This document shows positions 51,974-61,373 of a DNA stretch of 64,000 bases, piece by piece. The notes under the pieces were generated by a model, which saw nothing but the letters and a program-made list of their open reading frames with translations, was not told the origin of the DNA and did not search any database. The stretch's first letter is position 1, and every line of letters begins with the position of its first letter. Source of the stretch: Paenibacillus sp. FSL K6-1330 (lineage in GTDB: Bacteria > Bacillota > Bacilli > Paenibacillales > Paenibacillaceae). The position numbers and the translations under genes are program-made. The DNA lies in assembly GCF_037976825.1 (NCBI RefSeq), contig NZ_CP150269.1:1345501-1409500 (forward strand), written 5' to 3'.

Positions 51974-53518
51974 ATGTCGACTAAAGTTGTGATTAAAAAG
52001 AATACGTACTTTGATTCCGTCTCACTGATGTCACTGTCAACCAAAGCGAATCAATTAGACGGCGTAGAACAGGCATTTATCGCAATGGGAACGCAGATGA
52101 ACAAGGAAGTACTGGCCAATGTCGGTCTCATGACCCCGGAACTGGAGGAAGCCAAGGGAAGCGATTTGATGATCGTCATTAAAGCGGTCTCTGAGGAGTT
52201 CGTGGAAAGCGCTTACGAAGGTGTCGAAGCCTTATTTAACAGCAAGGGAAGCGAGGCAGGAAACAGTGAGCTTACGTTCCCGACAATCGACTCAGCCGCA
52301 AGAAATCTTCCTTCGGCCAAGCTGGCCGTCATTTCTGTAAACGGACTGTTCGCAGCCAGAGAAGCCAGAAAGGCACTGGAGAATGATCTCCACGTCATGC
52401 TGTTCAGCGATAATGTGAGCGTGGAAGAGGAGATTGAGCTTAAGAACATGGCGCATGAGCGTGGTTTGCTCATGATGGGACCGGACTGCGGTACGGCCAT
52501 CATCGGAGGCGTGGGGCTGTGCTTTGCGAATAACGTGCGTCCAGGAAGCATTGGGATCGTAGGCGCATCCGGCACGGGAAGCCAGGAGGTCAGCGTTCGG
52601 GTTCATGATTTTGGCGGCGGGATCTCCCAGCTGATCGGCACGGGCGGACGGGATTTAAGCGAACGGGTTGGCGGCATTATGATGCTGGACGGCATGAGGG
52701 CGCTTAACCAAGACGAAGCGACCAAGGTCATCGTACTGATCTCGAAGCCGCCTGCAAAGAGCGTGGAGGAGAAGGTGCTTGCCGAGATCAAGAACATGAG
52801 TAAGCCTGTCGTGGTGTGTTTTATCGGCGGAACGGAGGAAGCAGTGGTGAACGCCGGCGGTCATTTTGCCAAAACGACGAAAGAAGCGGCGCTGAAAGCC
52901 GTTATCCTGTCGGGCGTCGACGAGAGCACCATTGATAAGCACCCGCTGAATCTGCCTCTCATCGAGGAGATCAAGGCCAAGCTAAAGCCGGAGCAAAAAT
53001 ACATCCGTGGATTGTTCTGCGGCGGAACACTGTGCGACGAAGCCATGTACCTGGCGATGGAGCAATACGAGGATGTATACAGCAATATTCCAAAGGATCC
53101 GAAGTATCGCCTGCAGGATATCCATGTGAGCCAGGGCCACACGTTTATCGATTTTGGGGATGACGAGTTCACCAACGGCAAGCCTCACCCGATGATCGAT
53201 CCTTCTTCCCGGATTGCCAGATTCAAGCAGGAGGCTAAAGATCCGTCGGTTGGCGTTATCGTAATGGATTTCGTTCTTGGATACGGAGCGCACGAGGATC
53301 CGGTCGGGGTCATGCTCCCGGCGATCGTGGAGGCCAAGCAGGCGGCCGAACAAGAAGGAAGACATCTGGAGATTATCGGCTATGTACTGGGAACGGATCT
53401 CGATACGCCGTCTGTAGAAGAGCAGTTAAATAAACTGGTATCTGCCGGAGTTACTTATGCCAGCAGCAGTACGAACACGGGGCTTCTCGCCAGAGGCTTC
53501 GTCGAGAAAGGAGTATGA
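51974..53518 (+). CDS. allF: FdrA-type protein, oxamate carbamoyltransferase subunit AllF
   Basis: 514 residues related to the alpha subunit of succinyl-CoA synthetase: GIVGASGTGSQEVSV, GGISQLIGTGGRDLSERVGG with the phosphohistidine-loop region, VIVLISKPP. Transfers the carbamoyl group from oxalurate to phosphate together with AllG and AllH. GGGAGG lies before ATG, 3 bases after the allH stop; it ends one base before the next ATG. Confidence 0.9.
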   Translation: MSTKVVIKKNTYFDSVSLMSLSTKANQLDGVEQAFIAMGTQMNKEVLANVGLMTPELEEAKGSDLMIVIKAVSEEFVESAYEGVEALFNSKGSEAGNSELTFPTIDSAARNLPSAKLAVISVNGLFAAREARKALENDLHVMLFSDNVSVEEEIELKNMAHERGLLMMGPDCGTAIIGGVGLCFANNVRPGSIGIVGASGTGSQEVSVRVHDFGGGISQLIGTGGRDLSERVGGIMMLDGMRALNQDEATKVIVLISKPPAKSVEEKVLAEIKNMSKPVVVCFIGGTEEAVVNAGGHFAKTTKEAALKAVILSGVDESTIDKHPLNLPLIEEIKAKLKPEQKYIRGLFCGGTLCDEAMYLAMEQYEDVYSNIPKDPKYRLQDIHVSQGHTFIDFGDDEFTNGKPHPMIDPSSRIARFKQEAKDPSVGVIVMDFVLGYGAHEDPVGVMLPAIVEAKQAAEQEGRHLEIIGYVLGTDLDTPSVEEQLNKLVSAGVTYASSSTNTGLLARGFVEKGV

Positions 53519-53519
53519 C

Positions 53520-54950
53520 ATGAGCAGAATCAACGAGCTATTTAACAGCGAGCTTCACGTAATCAATGTGGGTCTTGAAATGTTTAAAGATGATATTTTG
53601 AAGCAAAAAGGGAAGGTTTCCCACCTGGAGTGGAAACCGCCCGGCGGCGGCAAGCCTGAAGTGATCGCACTGCTGGACAAGCTGGATCAGCCGGACATTC
53701 AGGAGAAAATCGAAGCGGCGAACAAGCTGGCCGTAGAGCGGATCATCAACTCCCAGCCGGTATTGATCGGTTTCGATCAGGCGATCAATGTCGTGCCGGG
53801 CATGACCAAGAAGACGATCCTGCACGCAGGTCCGCCTATTACGTGGGAGCGAATGAGCGGTCCGATGAAGGGTGCGGTCACGGGCGCACTGGTCTTCGAA
53901 GGCTTGGCCAGCAATCTGGATGAAGCGGCGGAACTTGCGGCATCGGGTGAAATCACGTTCTCGCCATGCCATGAGCATAACTGCGTAGGCTCGATGGCGG
54001 GGGTAACTTCAGCCTCCATGTTCATGCACATCGTGGAGAACCGGACATACGGCAATATCGCATACACGAACCTGAGCGAGCAGCTGTCCAAAATACTGCG
54101 GATGGGTGCTAATGACGAAACGGTCATCGCCCGTCTGAACTGGATGAGAGACGTGCTGGGCCCGATGCTTCGGGATGCCATGAAGTTCTCCGAGAATGGC
54201 ATTGACCTTCGCCTCATGCTGTCGCAGGCGCTTCATATGGGAGATGAATGCCATAACCGCAACAATGCCGGCACGACGCTGTTAATCCAAGCATTAACGC
54301 CGCTGATTCTGCGGACCGACTTCCCTACGGAGCAGCAAATCGAGGTTTTTGATTTTGTGGCAAGCAGCGATTACTTCTCCGGCCCGACCTGGATGGCGCT
54401 CTGTAAATGCGCGCTGGATGCGGCGCATGGGATTGAATACAGCACTATCGTGACCACCATGGCCCGCAACGGCGTCGAATTCGGCATTCGCGTCAGCGGC
54501 ATGCCAGGCAACACCTGGTTCACCGGACCGGCGCAAAAGGTGGTTGGACCCATGTTCGCAGGGTATAAGCCGGAGGATTCGGGCCTTGATATCGGCGATA
54601 GCGCGATTACGGAAACCTACGGAATCGGCGGATTTGCGATGGCAACCGCTCCGGCGATTGTGGCGCTTGTCGGCGGAACCGTGGATGAAGCCATGAATTA
54701 TTCGGTCAAGATGAAGGAGATTACGACCACGGAAAATCCGAACGTTACCATTCCTTTATTGAACTTCAGCGGCATTCCAACGGGCATAGATATTCGTAAA
54801 GTGGCCCAAACCGGCATCATGCCGGTGATCAACACGGCCATCGCGCATAAAGACCCGGGAATCGGAATGATTGGAGCGGGTATCACGCATCCTCCGGTGG
54901 ATTGTTTTGAACAGGCGTTACTAGCTCTTAGCCAGCGCATTCAGTCATAG
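53520..54950 (+). CDS. allG: DUF1116 protein, oxamate carbamoyltransferase subunit AllG
   Basis: 476 residues of the YlbE/DUF1116 family: GMTKKTILHAGPPITWERM, SGEITFSPCHEHNCVGSMAG, MGDECHNRNNAGTTLL, RVSGMPGNTWFTGPAQ. ATG 53520 is used because GAAAGGAG precedes it and it abuts the allF stop; a longer frame from 53457 lies within allF. Together with AllF and AllH it yields oxamate and carbamoyl phosphate. Confidence 0.9.
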   Translation: MSRINELFNSELHVINVGLEMFKDDILKQKGKVSHLEWKPPGGGKPEVIALLDKLDQPDIQEKIEAANKLAVERIINSQPVLIGFDQAINVVPGMTKKTILHAGPPITWERMSGPMKGAVTGALVFEGLASNLDEAAELAASGEITFSPCHEHNCVGSMAGVTSASMFMHIVENRTYGNIAYTNLSEQLSKILRMGANDETVIARLNWMRDVLGPMLRDAMKFSENGIDLRLMLSQALHMGDECHNRNNAGTTLLIQALTPLILRTDFPTEQQIEVFDFVASSDYFSGPTWMALCKCALDAAHGIEYSTIVTTMARNGVEFGIRVSGMPGNTWFTGPAQKVVGPMFAGYKPEDSGLDIGDSAITETYGIGGFAMATAPAIVALVGGTVDEAMNYSVKMKEITTTENPNVTIPLLNFSGIPTGIDIRKVAQTGIMPVINTAIAHKDPGIGMIGAGITHPPVDCFEQALLALSQRIQS

Positions 54951-54958
54951 AATGGTGG

Positions 54959-54988
54959 CCCTTCAGGCATGCCTTAATGCCTGAAGGG
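54959..54988 (+). other. Hairpin without T-run between allG and permease
   Basis: CCCTTCAGGCAT / ATGCCTGAAGGG perfect stem, loop GCCTTA, followed by TACCTGATG. Likely an mRNA-stability or partial-attenuation element rather than a terminator. Confidence 0.55.
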
Positions 54989-55035
54989 TACCTGATGCTA
55001 GTTCTATAAGTGTAATGATCTAAGGAGGCATTTAT

Positions 55036-56577
55036 ATGGATCAGGTACTCATGAAAATGTTATGGAAAAAAGGAGATTGGGCTGCGTTCTTCGGCTTGCT
55101 TGCCAATAATCTAACCAATCTGCTGACCATGATTTCACTTTTGATTTTTGTTGTAGGTTTTCCGGAAGATATGGTCTACGGAAGAGTAGTCCCTGCCTTC
55201 GGATTCGCTATCTTTATCGCAAGCATGGCTTACGGTTGGTTTGGATATAAGCTGGCAAAGAAAACGGGCCGCAGCGACATTACCGCGCTGCCGTCAGGTC
55301 CGAGTGCCCCGTCGATATTTACCGTTACTTTTCTGGTGCTGATTCCGGTATTCAGACAGACCAATGATGCAACCTTTGCGCTCCAGATCGGTCTGGTATG
55401 GTGCTTCTTCGAAGCCATGATCCTGGTTGTGGGTTCCTTCTTGGGCGATTTGCTCAGAAAAGTAATTCCAAGAACCGTTCTCTTGTCCTGTTTGTCCGGC
55501 CTTGGATTGCTGCTGCTTGCCATGAACCCGATGCTGCAATCATTCGAAACACCGATCGTCGCTTTTATCGTATTGGTTATCATCTTTATCAACTGGTTTG
55601 GTAAATCTCCAATATTCAAAAAGATCCCGACCGGTTTTCTGCTGCTAATTGCCGGTACCGTCCTGGCTTGGGTATTCGGATTGCAAAATCCGGAAGCGAT
55701 TACGACGGCGTTGTCTACGCTGGGCTTTAATCCGCCTGAAGTTCACATTACAAGTCTGTTCCAAGGAATACCTCATGCGCTGCCGTACCTGGCATCGGCT
55801 ATTCCTTTGGGTCTCGCCAATTATATTTTTGACTTGGAAAATATCGAGAGCGCCCATGCGGCGGGAGATCCTTATAATACCCGAAACGTCATGCTGACGA
55901 ACGGTGTGGCTTCCAGTATCGGCGCATTCACAGGGAATCCGTTCCCGGTTACCGTGTACATCGGTCACGCCGGTTGGAAATCCATCGGCGCCGGTCTGGG
56001 GTATACGATTGCATCCGGCTTTGCCATGCTGATTATCTCGCTCTTTGGAATCGGGGCGCTGCTCCTGTCCATCATTCCGGTTGTCGCGATTGTTCCGATC
56101 CTGGTCTATGTCGGCGTGGTCACGGCCAATCAGGTTGTCCGGGAAACGCCTAAGAATGAAGTACCCGTTATCTTCATAACCTTATTCCCTTGGATCGCCA
56201 ACTGGGCTCTAACACTTGCCAATAACATCTTTAATGCCGCCGAGACGACGGCTTCCAAGGTTGGCATCGATTTGTTGTTAAGCAAAGGCGTTTATTATAA
56301 CGGACTGAATCATCTGGGGAACGGCGCGCCGCTCAGCAGTTTGATCTGGGGTTCCATTGCCATCTTCGCCATCCTGAATAAGCCGCTGCGGGCTGCCGTG
56401 TTCGCGGTCATCGCAGCCGTCCTATCCCTATTCGGCATTATCCATGCGCCTACGGTGGGATTTGCCCAAGATGCGCTGATGCCGTTCGTATACGCATACC
56501 TGATGGTTGCCGCACTGTTTGTTTATAAGCATTTTTCCGATCTTCGCGATCCGGCAAATCAATTGCAGTCAGAGTAA
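55036..56577 (+). CDS. NCS2/AzgA-like permease of purine-related operon
   Basis: 513 residues with about 13 membrane segments. Resembles the xanthine/uracil/vitamin C permease superfamily, with ITALPSGPSAPSIF near residue 85 and TGNPFPVTVYIGHAGWK near 305 at the positions of the substrate-binding half-helices. AAGGAGG lies 7 bases upstream. Position in the all operon suggests uptake of allantoin, a ureide or another purine product, but substrate cannot be read from sequence. Confidence 0.82.
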   Translation: MDQVLMKMLWKKGDWAAFFGLLANNLTNLLTMISLLIFVVGFPEDMVYGRVVPAFGFAIFIASMAYGWFGYKLAKKTGRSDITALPSGPSAPSIFTVTFLVLIPVFRQTNDATFALQIGLVWCFFEAMILVVGSFLGDLLRKVIPRTVLLSCLSGLGLLLLAMNPMLQSFETPIVAFIVLVIIFINWFGKSPIFKKIPTGFLLLIAGTVLAWVFGLQNPEAITTALSTLGFNPPEVHITSLFQGIPHALPYLASAIPLGLANYIFDLENIESAHAAGDPYNTRNVMLTNGVASSIGAFTGNPFPVTVYIGHAGWKSIGAGLGYTIASGFAMLIISLFGIGALLLSIIPVVAIVPILVYVGVVTANQVVRETPKNEVPVIFITLFPWIANWALTLANNIFNAAETTASKVGIDLLLSKGVYYNGLNHLGNGAPLSSLIWGSIAIFAILNKPLRAAVFAVIAAVLSLFGIIHAPTVGFAQDALMPFVYAYLMVAALFVYKHFSDLRDPANQLQSE

Positions 56578-56648
56578 TGGAATGCGCTGGTCTGAATATG
56601 TAGATCTGAATGACAAGGATTGAAAACATAAAACGAGGAGGTCACTCG

Positions 56649-58016
56649 ATGAATGCTGAAGCGATGAATGACGAACTCATTCTGGCGTGCGACCGAGGAG
56701 ACTTGGCTGTGGTAGAGCAGTTATTGGAGCGTGGTGCCGATGTTCATCACAAGGACAGCCAGGGCCGGACGGCGCTAATGGCTGCAACACAGAAAAACCA
56801 TGTCTCCCTTGCCAAAAGGCTAATCGAAGCGGGCAGTGACGTGAATGCAAGAGACATCACCATGTTAACCCCATACCTGTGTGCAGGAGCTAACGGTTTT
56901 CATGAAATCCTGCGTCTGACTATTCAAGGAGGAGCGGATATCACGAGCGTGAACCGGTTTGGGGGAACAACGCTGCTGCCGTCAAGCGAAAAAGGATATT
57001 TAAGAACCGTTCAGATTTGCCTGGAAGCAGGCGTTGCCGTGAATCATGTGAATAATCTGGGATGGTCCGCGTTGCTGGAGGCTGTCATTCTTGGAAACGG
57101 GGGCCGGCTGTACTCCGATATCATTCAGCTTCTGGTTGAAGCAGGGGCCGACGTGCAGCTGAAGGATCGTGACGGAAAGTCCTCCCTCCAGCATGCCGTA
57201 GAGATGAAGCAGCATAAGGTAATCAAGATTCTCAATAAACAAAGCGTAAGTATCCCGGACAGCATTCTACGAGCGAAAGAGCTGGGTAAGGCAGAGAAGT
57301 TCGAGGAAGCCATCTCAATCATAGACAACGTGCTGGGGGAAGAGGGGAATCCTGCCGACCTCTACTACTACAAAGGTTATTTTTTCGGAGAACTAGGACG
57401 TTATGACGAGGCACTGGCTGCTTATAATCAAGGGCTGTCGATTGATCCCGGCGATCTCGACTTCTATTTCTATACCGCCAATGCTTATCGGATGATGAAA
57501 CGTCCGGAAGAAGCCATTGCCGAATATGACAAAGCGATTGAGCGGAAGCCGGAGGAAACGTTCTACCGCTATCATAAATCCAATTATTTAAGAGAATTGG
57601 GCAGGCACGAGGAAGCCGTCATCGTGATGGATCAGCTGTTAGCCGACCAGCCTTGGCGTTATGATTTTTCCTTTCACAAGGCGAACAGCCTGAGATCGCT
57701 CGGTAAGCACCAAGAGGCTGCCGATGCGATAGACAATGCAATCACGCATGATCGGACCAATGGGCTATATCATTATCATAAGGGCCAATCCTTGAATTTG
57801 CTTGGTAACTATGCGGCGGCGATCGAAGCGATGGATCAGGCCATCCAATGCGGCCCGGATCATGCGGATTATTACTGCGAGAAAGCCAGCAGCCTGTTAG
57901 CGCTTAATCAGCCGGAGGAGGCCATGGTGCTCATTGAACAAGCACAGGCTATTCATCCGGATCATGGCAGAGCCAAGAGCTTGAAAGAAACAATAACGGC
58001 TGCTGCAAAACCATAA
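56649..58016 (+). CDS. Ankyrin-TPR repeat protein in the all operon
   Basis: 455 residues, cytoplasmic, repeats only. Residues ~5-205 form about five ankyrin repeats (DLAVVEQLLERGADVHHKDSQ, GRTALMAATQ and so on); residues ~215-450 form about seven TPR units (EAISIIDNVL, GRYDEALAAYNQGLSIDPGD, RPEEAIAEYDKAIERKPEE). ATG 56649 has GAGGAGG 7 bases upstream. Such a protein serves as scaffold, not enzyme. It is 71 bases after the permease and followed by carbamate kinase, so it is probably co-expressed; a link with the multi-subunit carbamoyltransferase is inference. Confidence 0.88.
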   Translation: MNAEAMNDELILACDRGDLAVVEQLLERGADVHHKDSQGRTALMAATQKNHVSLAKRLIEAGSDVNARDITMLTPYLCAGANGFHEILRLTIQGGADITSVNRFGGTTLLPSSEKGYLRTVQICLEAGVAVNHVNNLGWSALLEAVILGNGGRLYSDIIQLLVEAGADVQLKDRDGKSSLQHAVEMKQHKVIKILNKQSVSIPDSILRAKELGKAEKFEEAISIIDNVLGEEGNPADLYYYKGYFFGELGRYDEALAAYNQGLSIDPGDLDFYFYTANAYRMMKRPEEAIAEYDKAIERKPEETFYRYHKSNYLRELGRHEEAVIVMDQLLADQPWRYDFSFHKANSLRSLGKHQEAADAIDNAITHDRTNGLYHYHKGQSLNLLGNYAAAIEAMDQAIQCGPDHADYYCEKASSLLALNQPEEAMVLIEQAQAIHPDHGRAKSLKETITAAAKP

Positions 58017-58182
58017 TTCCATTTGAATGTAAACACATCTTTACAGAAACATCTACGGTCTCTGGCGTGCCAATAAAGATGGGATTCTTCATGCAGGACT
58101 CGTTATTATCGGCGCGCCGTATGGCTCGTTTATAGAGGATCACTCAGCTAGAGTCATCGGCTGATCGACCAGGAGGTTAGTC

Positions 58183-59133
58183 ATGGATAAATTTGTAGTT
58201 GTAGCCATTGGCGGTAATTCGTTAGTCAAGGATAATGGCCGCGAGTCGATTAAGGATCAATACGAGGCGGTATGTGAAATTGCTGCCAACATTGCAGACA
58301 TGGTGCAAGCAGGGGTCAACGTGGTCGTTACCCACGGTAACGGGCCGCAGGTTGGATTTGAGCTGAGAAGGAGCGAGGTTGCTTCAGAGGTCATCGGCAT
58401 GAATGCTGTTCCGCTCGTGAATTGCGTGGCGGACACGCAGGGCGGCATCGGTTATCAAATTCAACAGGCGTTAACGAATGAGTTTATCCACCGCAACATC
58501 ACGAAAAAAGTAGCGACCATCATCACACAGGTTGAGGTCAGCGAAGCCGACCCTAATTTCCGAGATCCTTCCAAACCGGTGGGCTCCTTCTTCTCCCTGG
58601 AGCAAGCCGAGGAATTGAAGCGCGAGCATCCCGAGTGGGTGATGGTTGAGGATTCGGGCCGCGGATATCGCAGGGTTGTTCCTTCACCTGCGCCGATTGA
58701 TATTGTCGAGAAGGATGCCATCCGATCGCTGATCGAGTCCGGCTGTATCGTGATTGCCGTCGGCGGAGGAGGTATTCCCGTCATCAAGACGAAGGACCAT
58801 ACCTACGAAGGCATCGATGCGGTGATCGATAAGGACTTCGCCACAAGTTTATTGGCAGAGCAGGTAGATGCGGAAACGCTGATTATTACAACGGGCGTGC
58901 CTCAAGTATTCGTGAATTTCGGTACGCCGGATCAGAAGGCACTAGAAGAGGTCACCGTTGAAGAGATTAAACAGTATGTGAAAGAGGGGCATTTCCCGAA
59001 AGGCAGCATGCTTCCTAAAATTGAGGCCAGTCTTAATTTTCTAAAGAAACCGGGACGCAGAGTCATCATTACGAACCCGGAAAGCTTAAGCGATGCCATC
59101 AAGAAACAGGCTGGAACGCATATTGTGAGCTAA
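58183..59133 (+). CDS. arcC: Carbamate kinase
   Basis: 316 residues. Motifs VVVAIGGNSLVKDNG, VVVTHGNGPQVGFELRRSE and IAVGGGGIPVI of the carbamate kinase family. Converts carbamoyl phosphate and ADP to ATP, ammonia and CO2; next to allFGH it takes the AllK role and recovers ATP from the carbamoyl phosphate. CAGGAGG precedes ATG. Followed by a terminator. Confidence 0.93.
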   Translation: MDKFVVVAIGGNSLVKDNGRESIKDQYEAVCEIAANIADMVQAGVNVVVTHGNGPQVGFELRRSEVASEVIGMNAVPLVNCVADTQGGIGYQIQQALTNEFIHRNITKKVATIITQVEVSEADPNFRDPSKPVGSFFSLEQAEELKREHPEWVMVEDSGRGYRRVVPSPAPIDIVEKDAIRSLIESGCIVIAVGGGGIPVIKTKDHTYEGIDAVIDKDFATSLLAEQVDAETLIITTGVPQVFVNFGTPDQKALEEVTVEEIKQYVKEGHFPKGSMLPKIEASLNFLKKPGRRVIITNPESLSDAIKKQAGTHIVS

Positions 59134-59192
59134 CGGCTTAAGCTGTTGGCAAAAGAACCGCCAGAACCGCTATATTTACTTTTTTGAACATG

Positions 59193-59239
59193 GCCCGAGA
59201 GAGGGATACTTTGAAAAAAGTGCCTCTCTCGGGTTCTTT
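59193..59239 (+). terminator. Terminator of the all operon
   Basis: CCCGAGAGAGG / CCTCTCTCGGG stem with a 19-base loop, followed by TTCTTT. Confidence 0.8.
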
Positions 59240-59284
59240 GCGATGATACTCGCATAATCGGGCTCCTCGGGTTTTCCGTGGCGT

Positions 59285-59607
59285 ATAGGTGCTGTTCTCC
59301 CGATCCACGGAAGTTTCTTGAGCTTGATGATTGAACAGATGGGGCCAACAAAGCGGACGCTGACCTCATAGTCTCCATCCATTGTAATGCCGGTGGTGGA
59401 GCTGGTGGATTGGAGTCATTCCGATATACTAATGTTTCCGCTGTGTCTCGTTCTCTTCAGAATGTGCTGCATACCAAAATCATGGCAGCCCTAAAGCCTT
59501 ATCATGTGATTGATCGGGGACAGAAAGCGGCGAACCTGCATATGGTCTATGACCTTTATGTAAAGATGGAAAATGTAAATTTTATAATATACCAAAATTA
59601 CTATTAA
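59285..59607 (+). pseudogene. Remnant of N-acetylmuramoyl-L-alanine amidase (Amidase_3)
   Basis: The plus strand encodes, in two frames, VLFSRSTEV (from 59289) and, one base shifted, ELDD-stop-TDGANKADADLIVSIH, CNAGGGAGGLESFRYTN and DRGQKAANLHMVYDLYVKME. These are the core blocks of the zinc amidase family: SIH with a zinc-binding His (59380-59382), the Glu after AGGGAGG, and a late His. There is a frameshift near 59315 and TGA at 59332-59334 where CGA (Arg) is expected. The N-terminal half of the gene and its start are gone. A 60-80 codon minus-strand frame here is only its shadow. Confidence 0.65.
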
Positions 59608-59730
59608 AAATTCATAAAAACACATATTGTTAAAATAAAATAGAACTTTCATCATTTGTTAAATATTAGTAAATAATTTAGATTTTTAGGAGGTGTTATA
59701 CAAAATAGATATTATAAGGAGATGGTTTTT

Positions 59731-60489
59731 TTGAGTTTTTGGCGTAGTATCAAGAAAATAGCTTCAGTTTTAGTTTTGGTAATGTTGTTAAATACAGTAT
59801 TTGCTGCAATTACTGTATCGGCGCTCCCAGCACATAGCGAACTTCAGCAAATCCAAGATGAACTAAATCTAACTGAAAGCGAGATTCAAGAACTTCTATT
59901 ATTTATCCAAGAACACTCTAGCAGCATAGAGGAAGCAATCGAGGTAGACGAAAATTTAAAGGCGAATATTGAACAATATAACGAGTATAGCAAAGAGTTT
60001 GCTATGATACTTGCATTTGCAGATATAGCAAATAGCCAGACATCTACAGTCAGTCACTTGTCGGACTCCAGTATTCCGAGTGAAATTTCGCCAGCTATTT
60101 GGCCTATTGTTTGGGCTGTTGTATCTGCTATAATTAAAGCCGCAGTAAAGAAGAAGATGGGGAAAAAAATTGTTCAACAAATAGGTAGACAATTCGATGA
60201 TAAAGTATGGCCACAGATAGAACCAGGAATTAAAAGAGAATATGAAATTCATGGTTATACTAGGAGTGTTGGTCCAGAGGATGCTGCGCAAGCCAATGGA
60301 ATTAAGCAAGGTGAACACATAATCTCCTTATATGGTCAAAATGGTTCGGAATATTTGAGGCTACATGTTTATACTTCCGATTCAAGAAATCATACTCGGT
60401 GGCATTATCATACAAAAGATAATTGGCCTGACCATAAGGGTAATGTTGATTTATACCATAATTCACTTCCAAAATGGGGTTCAGAATAA
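59731..60489 (+). CDS. Secreted putative toxin, SAR2788-like
   Basis: 252 residues. TTG 59731 is chosen because AAGGAGA lies 8 bases upstream, whereas ATG 59722 overlaps that site. Signal peptide about 1-33 (ending VSALPA). Middle part is helical (ELNLTESEIQELLLFI); a hydrophobic segment near 122-140 (IWPIVWAVVSAIIKAAV) could insert in membranes. The C-terminal domain is rich in His/Trp/Tyr (RWHYHTKDNWPDHKGNVDLYH), as in the group I recall as SAR2788-family putative toxins. AT-rich. The next gene overlaps its 3' end. Confidence 0.6.
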   Translation: MSFWRSIKKIASVLVLVMLLNTVFAAITVSALPAHSELQQIQDELNLTESEIQELLLFIQEHSSSIEEAIEVDENLKANIEQYNEYSKEFAMILAFADIANSQTSTVSHLSDSSIPSEISPAIWPIVWAVVSAIIKAAVKKKMGKKIVQQIGRQFDDKVWPQIEPGIKREYEIHGYTRSVGPEDAAQANGIKQGEHIISLYGQNGSEYLRLHVYTSDSRNHTRWHYHTKDNWPDHKGNVDLYHNSLPKWGSE

Positions 60490-61037
60490 AGTTGGATAAA
60501 CGACGATTTTTGTTAACGTTTGGTCGTAATTTAGACCATAGTAATATTGACTACTTGGTAAAGAGCCGATTATCAAAGTATAAGGGCGGGATCCAAGAGG
60601 ATTATTTTAACCCCATTCTTCAAAAGGGGGCAGAAGTGATTCTCAACTACCAGATTATTGATACGAATTTTGATCGAAAATCTTCTAAGTATTATTTGGA
60701 TGATTATCATATTACGGAAGCACAGAAGAACGGTTTTTTGCTTTCATTGAAAAAGCTAAAAGGGACTCACGTCTGGTGCGACCCGCGAATTCAAGGCCAT
60801 GCCTTTTGTGTAGTTGATGGAATCGAGTACAGTTTCTATGTCTACCGCTCACTTGAAAGACAAGAATACCGCTTTCCCCAATATTACAATGATGACAGTA
60901 ATGCAGATCCTATTGTGCATAGTCAGTTGCATAAAATGCCTGAGGAAGAACAATATTTACAGTTTCCATCCGATTTGAGTACAGAGGTCAAAGATGAAAT
61001 AACGATTAAATGGATACAGGAATTGATTAAAATGTAG
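60474..61037 (+). CDS. Putative partner/immunity protein of the secreted toxin
   Basis: 187 residues, soluble, no recognised family. The frame starts ATG 60474, overlapping the toxin stop by 16 bases; TTG 60492 is another possible start, and neither has a strong ribosome binding site. The overlap and the similar low GC indicate a co-translated pair, which is the usual toxin-immunity order. Confidence 0.6.
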   Translation: MGFRIKLDKRRFLLTFGRNLDHSNIDYLVKSRLSKYKGGIQEDYFNPILQKGAEVILNYQIIDTNFDRKSSKYYLDDYHITEAQKNGFLLSLKKLKGTHVWCDPRIQGHAFCVVDGIEYSFYVYRSLERQEYRFPQYYNDDSNADPIVHSQLHKMPEEEQYLQFPSDLSTEVKDEITIKWIQELIKM

Positions 61038-61054
61038 TAAGTAATTTGAAAAGT

Positions 61055-61095
61055 AAGACCCTGCACATTATATAGTGCAGGGTCTTTTATTTTTG
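61055..61095 (+). terminator. Terminator of putative toxin pair
   Basis: AAGACCCTGCAC / GTGCAGGGTCTT perfect stem followed by TTATTTTTG. Confidence 0.92.
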
Positions 61096-61373
61096 CGATT
61101 ATGGGAATTATAATTTTCATATGAATTAAAGTCACTGTTTGTTTCCAAAGAAACTCAAGAAATAATCCGAGTAAAGAAAGAATTATATAAATGACAGAGG
61201 TGTGCTCTGCACGGACAAAGATTCATCGAACAAGCGGGCATGGAAATCTATCTATGGATATCGACGATCATTCAAGGTGCTGATATATTCTCTTAACATT
61301 TGGTCATATCTTGTACTTATATCCATATAATATACCATTATTAACCAAATTTGATATTTGCGAGGTGTGTTAT
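61096..61373. other. Gap upstream of ketosynthase gene
   Basis: A short protein-like stretch without start (GQRFIEQAGMEIYLWI, about 61206-61260) may be a relic of a deleted gene. The last 12 bases carry GAGGTG, the ribosome binding site of the ketosynthase. Otherwise nothing seen. Confidence 0.35.

Noticed and set aside
59176..59382. 68-codon minus-strand frame (DYEVSVRFVGP...)
   Set aside because: Complementary to the amidase relic and to the all-operon terminator; the plus strand carries the recognisable SIH-CNAGGG motifs.
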